DNA of 64,000 nucleotides from assembly GCA_018660685.1 (NCBI GenBank), contig JABJJW010000014.1:1-64000 (forward strand), read 5' to 3'. Below, piece after piece: positions 63,729 through 64,000 of the stretch (within the stretch, counting starts at the first letter, position 1; every line of letters begins with the position of its first letter). The DNA is from Flavobacteriales bacterium. GTDB lineage: Bacteria > Bacteroidota > Bacteroidia > Flavobacteriales_G > Salibacteraceae. The position numbers were made by a program, and so were the translations under genes. Under the pieces are notes generated by a model, which worked only from the letters and a program-made list of their open reading frames with translations, ran no database searches and was not told the origin of the DNA.

Positions 63729-64000
63729 ATGATCAAGATTGCAATAAACGGTTTCGGAAGAATCGGAAGAACATTGACCAGAGTTCTTATTGATCACCCA
63801 GATATTGAACTTGTCGCCATTAATGATCTGGCAGATGCAAACACCCTTGCCCACTTATTGAAGTATGACAGCATTCATGGTCAGTATAAAGGTGAAATCG
63901 AAGCGAGAGACAAATGCATCTTTATCAACGATAAAGTGGTTCAGGTATACAATGAAAAATTCCCAGAGACACTGCCTTGGGCTGAGTTCGAGATTGATGT
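63729..64000 (+). CDS. gapA: Glyceraldehyde-3-phosphate dehydrogenase, N-terminal part
   Basis: Reads from the ATG at 63729 to the end of the window (about 90 residues) with no stop, so it is cut by the window boundary and not broken. The NAD-binding signature INGFGRIGR is at residues 6-14, followed by the usual VAINDL and LLKYDSIHGQYKGEIEA. This is the glycolytic enzyme that oxidises glyceraldehyde-3-phosphate. The catalytic Cys lies beyond the window. Its own promoter-like box and an upstream terminator indicate independent transcription. Confidence 0.93.
   Translation, partial: MIKIAINGFGRIGRTLTRVLIDHPDIELVAINDLADANTLAHLLKYDSIHGQYKGEIEARDKCIFINDKVVQVYNEKFPETLPWAEFEID

Overview
The window comes from a Bacteroidota chromosome, most likely a marine-type member of the Flavobacteriales. 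Seven predicted exported proteins or lipoproteins support this. Six of them end in a type IX secretion (T9SS) type A sorting domain beginning with a YPNP or FPNP motif. Upstream regions carry the Bacteroidota -7 promoter box TAnnTTTG instead of E. coli-like boxes, and Shine-Dalgarno sequences are weak or absent. Several gene families and gene orders are ones I recognise from this phylum: DUF3822-rsmD-coaD, pyrE-SRPBCC, rsfS-ftsH-DUF2007-cdsA-psd, GWxTD, and a zinc-module-less DnaX. Family-level placement is not possible from sequence reading alone. I see no insertion sequence, prophage, integrase, CRISPR array, restriction or defence locus. This is ordinary, very compact core chromosome with one lineage-specific surface-protein array.

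Layout. 1-8.9 kb: an uncharacterised protein, L-2-hydroxyglutarate oxidase plus a UMF1-type transporter, an OmpA-family protein, hemE, aconitase, and the rpsF-rpsR-rplI ribosomal operon. 9.0-16.9 kb: three tandem, related secreted multidomain proteins of about 850-870 residues. 17.0-26.1 kb: dnaX, an M16 protease lipoprotein, monomeric isocitrate dehydrogenase, a PlsC-like acyltransferase and a RecD/Pif1-like helicase. 26.1-30.8 kb: a tight five-gene run of a DUF4389 membrane protein, DUF3822, rsmD, coaD and a thioredoxin-fold protein without active-site cysteines. 30.8-37.4 kb: a Nudix hydrolase facing pyrE, an SRPBCC protein, birA, then rsfS-ftsH-DUF2007-cdsA-psd (ribosome silencing, membrane proteolysis, phospholipid synthesis). 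37.4-42.1 kb: the minus-strand operon radC, polysaccharide deacetylase-like gene, FemAB/GNAT-like gene, upp, membrane protein, YjjG-like phosphatase. 42.2-46.0 kb: tRNA-Glu with rpsT, proS with a conserved unknown gene, and a secreted thioredoxin-like protein. 46.1-51.7 kb: an unusual Ser/Arg-rich lipoprotein coupled to an OmpP1/FadL porin, and a secreted M1 peptidase. 51.9-59.2 kb: a large helical unknown, rlmB, a GWxTD lipoprotein, rmuC, a BamA-like outer-membrane protein and ung. 59.3-64.0 kb: a 39-residue lipoprotein, an outer-membrane unknown, a beta-propeller T9SS cargo, and the start of gapA, cut by the window end.

Two architectural points stand out. All seven tail-to-tail gene pairs overlap at their stop codons (by 4, 29, 19, 14, 15, 4 and 4 nt) and leave no room for a terminator. 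The six clear intrinsic terminators all lie between genes on the same strand, and at least one (before icd) overlaps a promoter-like box of the next gene. I did not find a clear new multi-gene system. The best candidates for undescribed biology are the three-member mosaic T9SS array, the Ser/Arg-rich lipoprotein with its porin, and the transcription-boundary architecture. No intergenic stretch exceeds 300 bases. All family assignments are from reading motifs; no database search was run.
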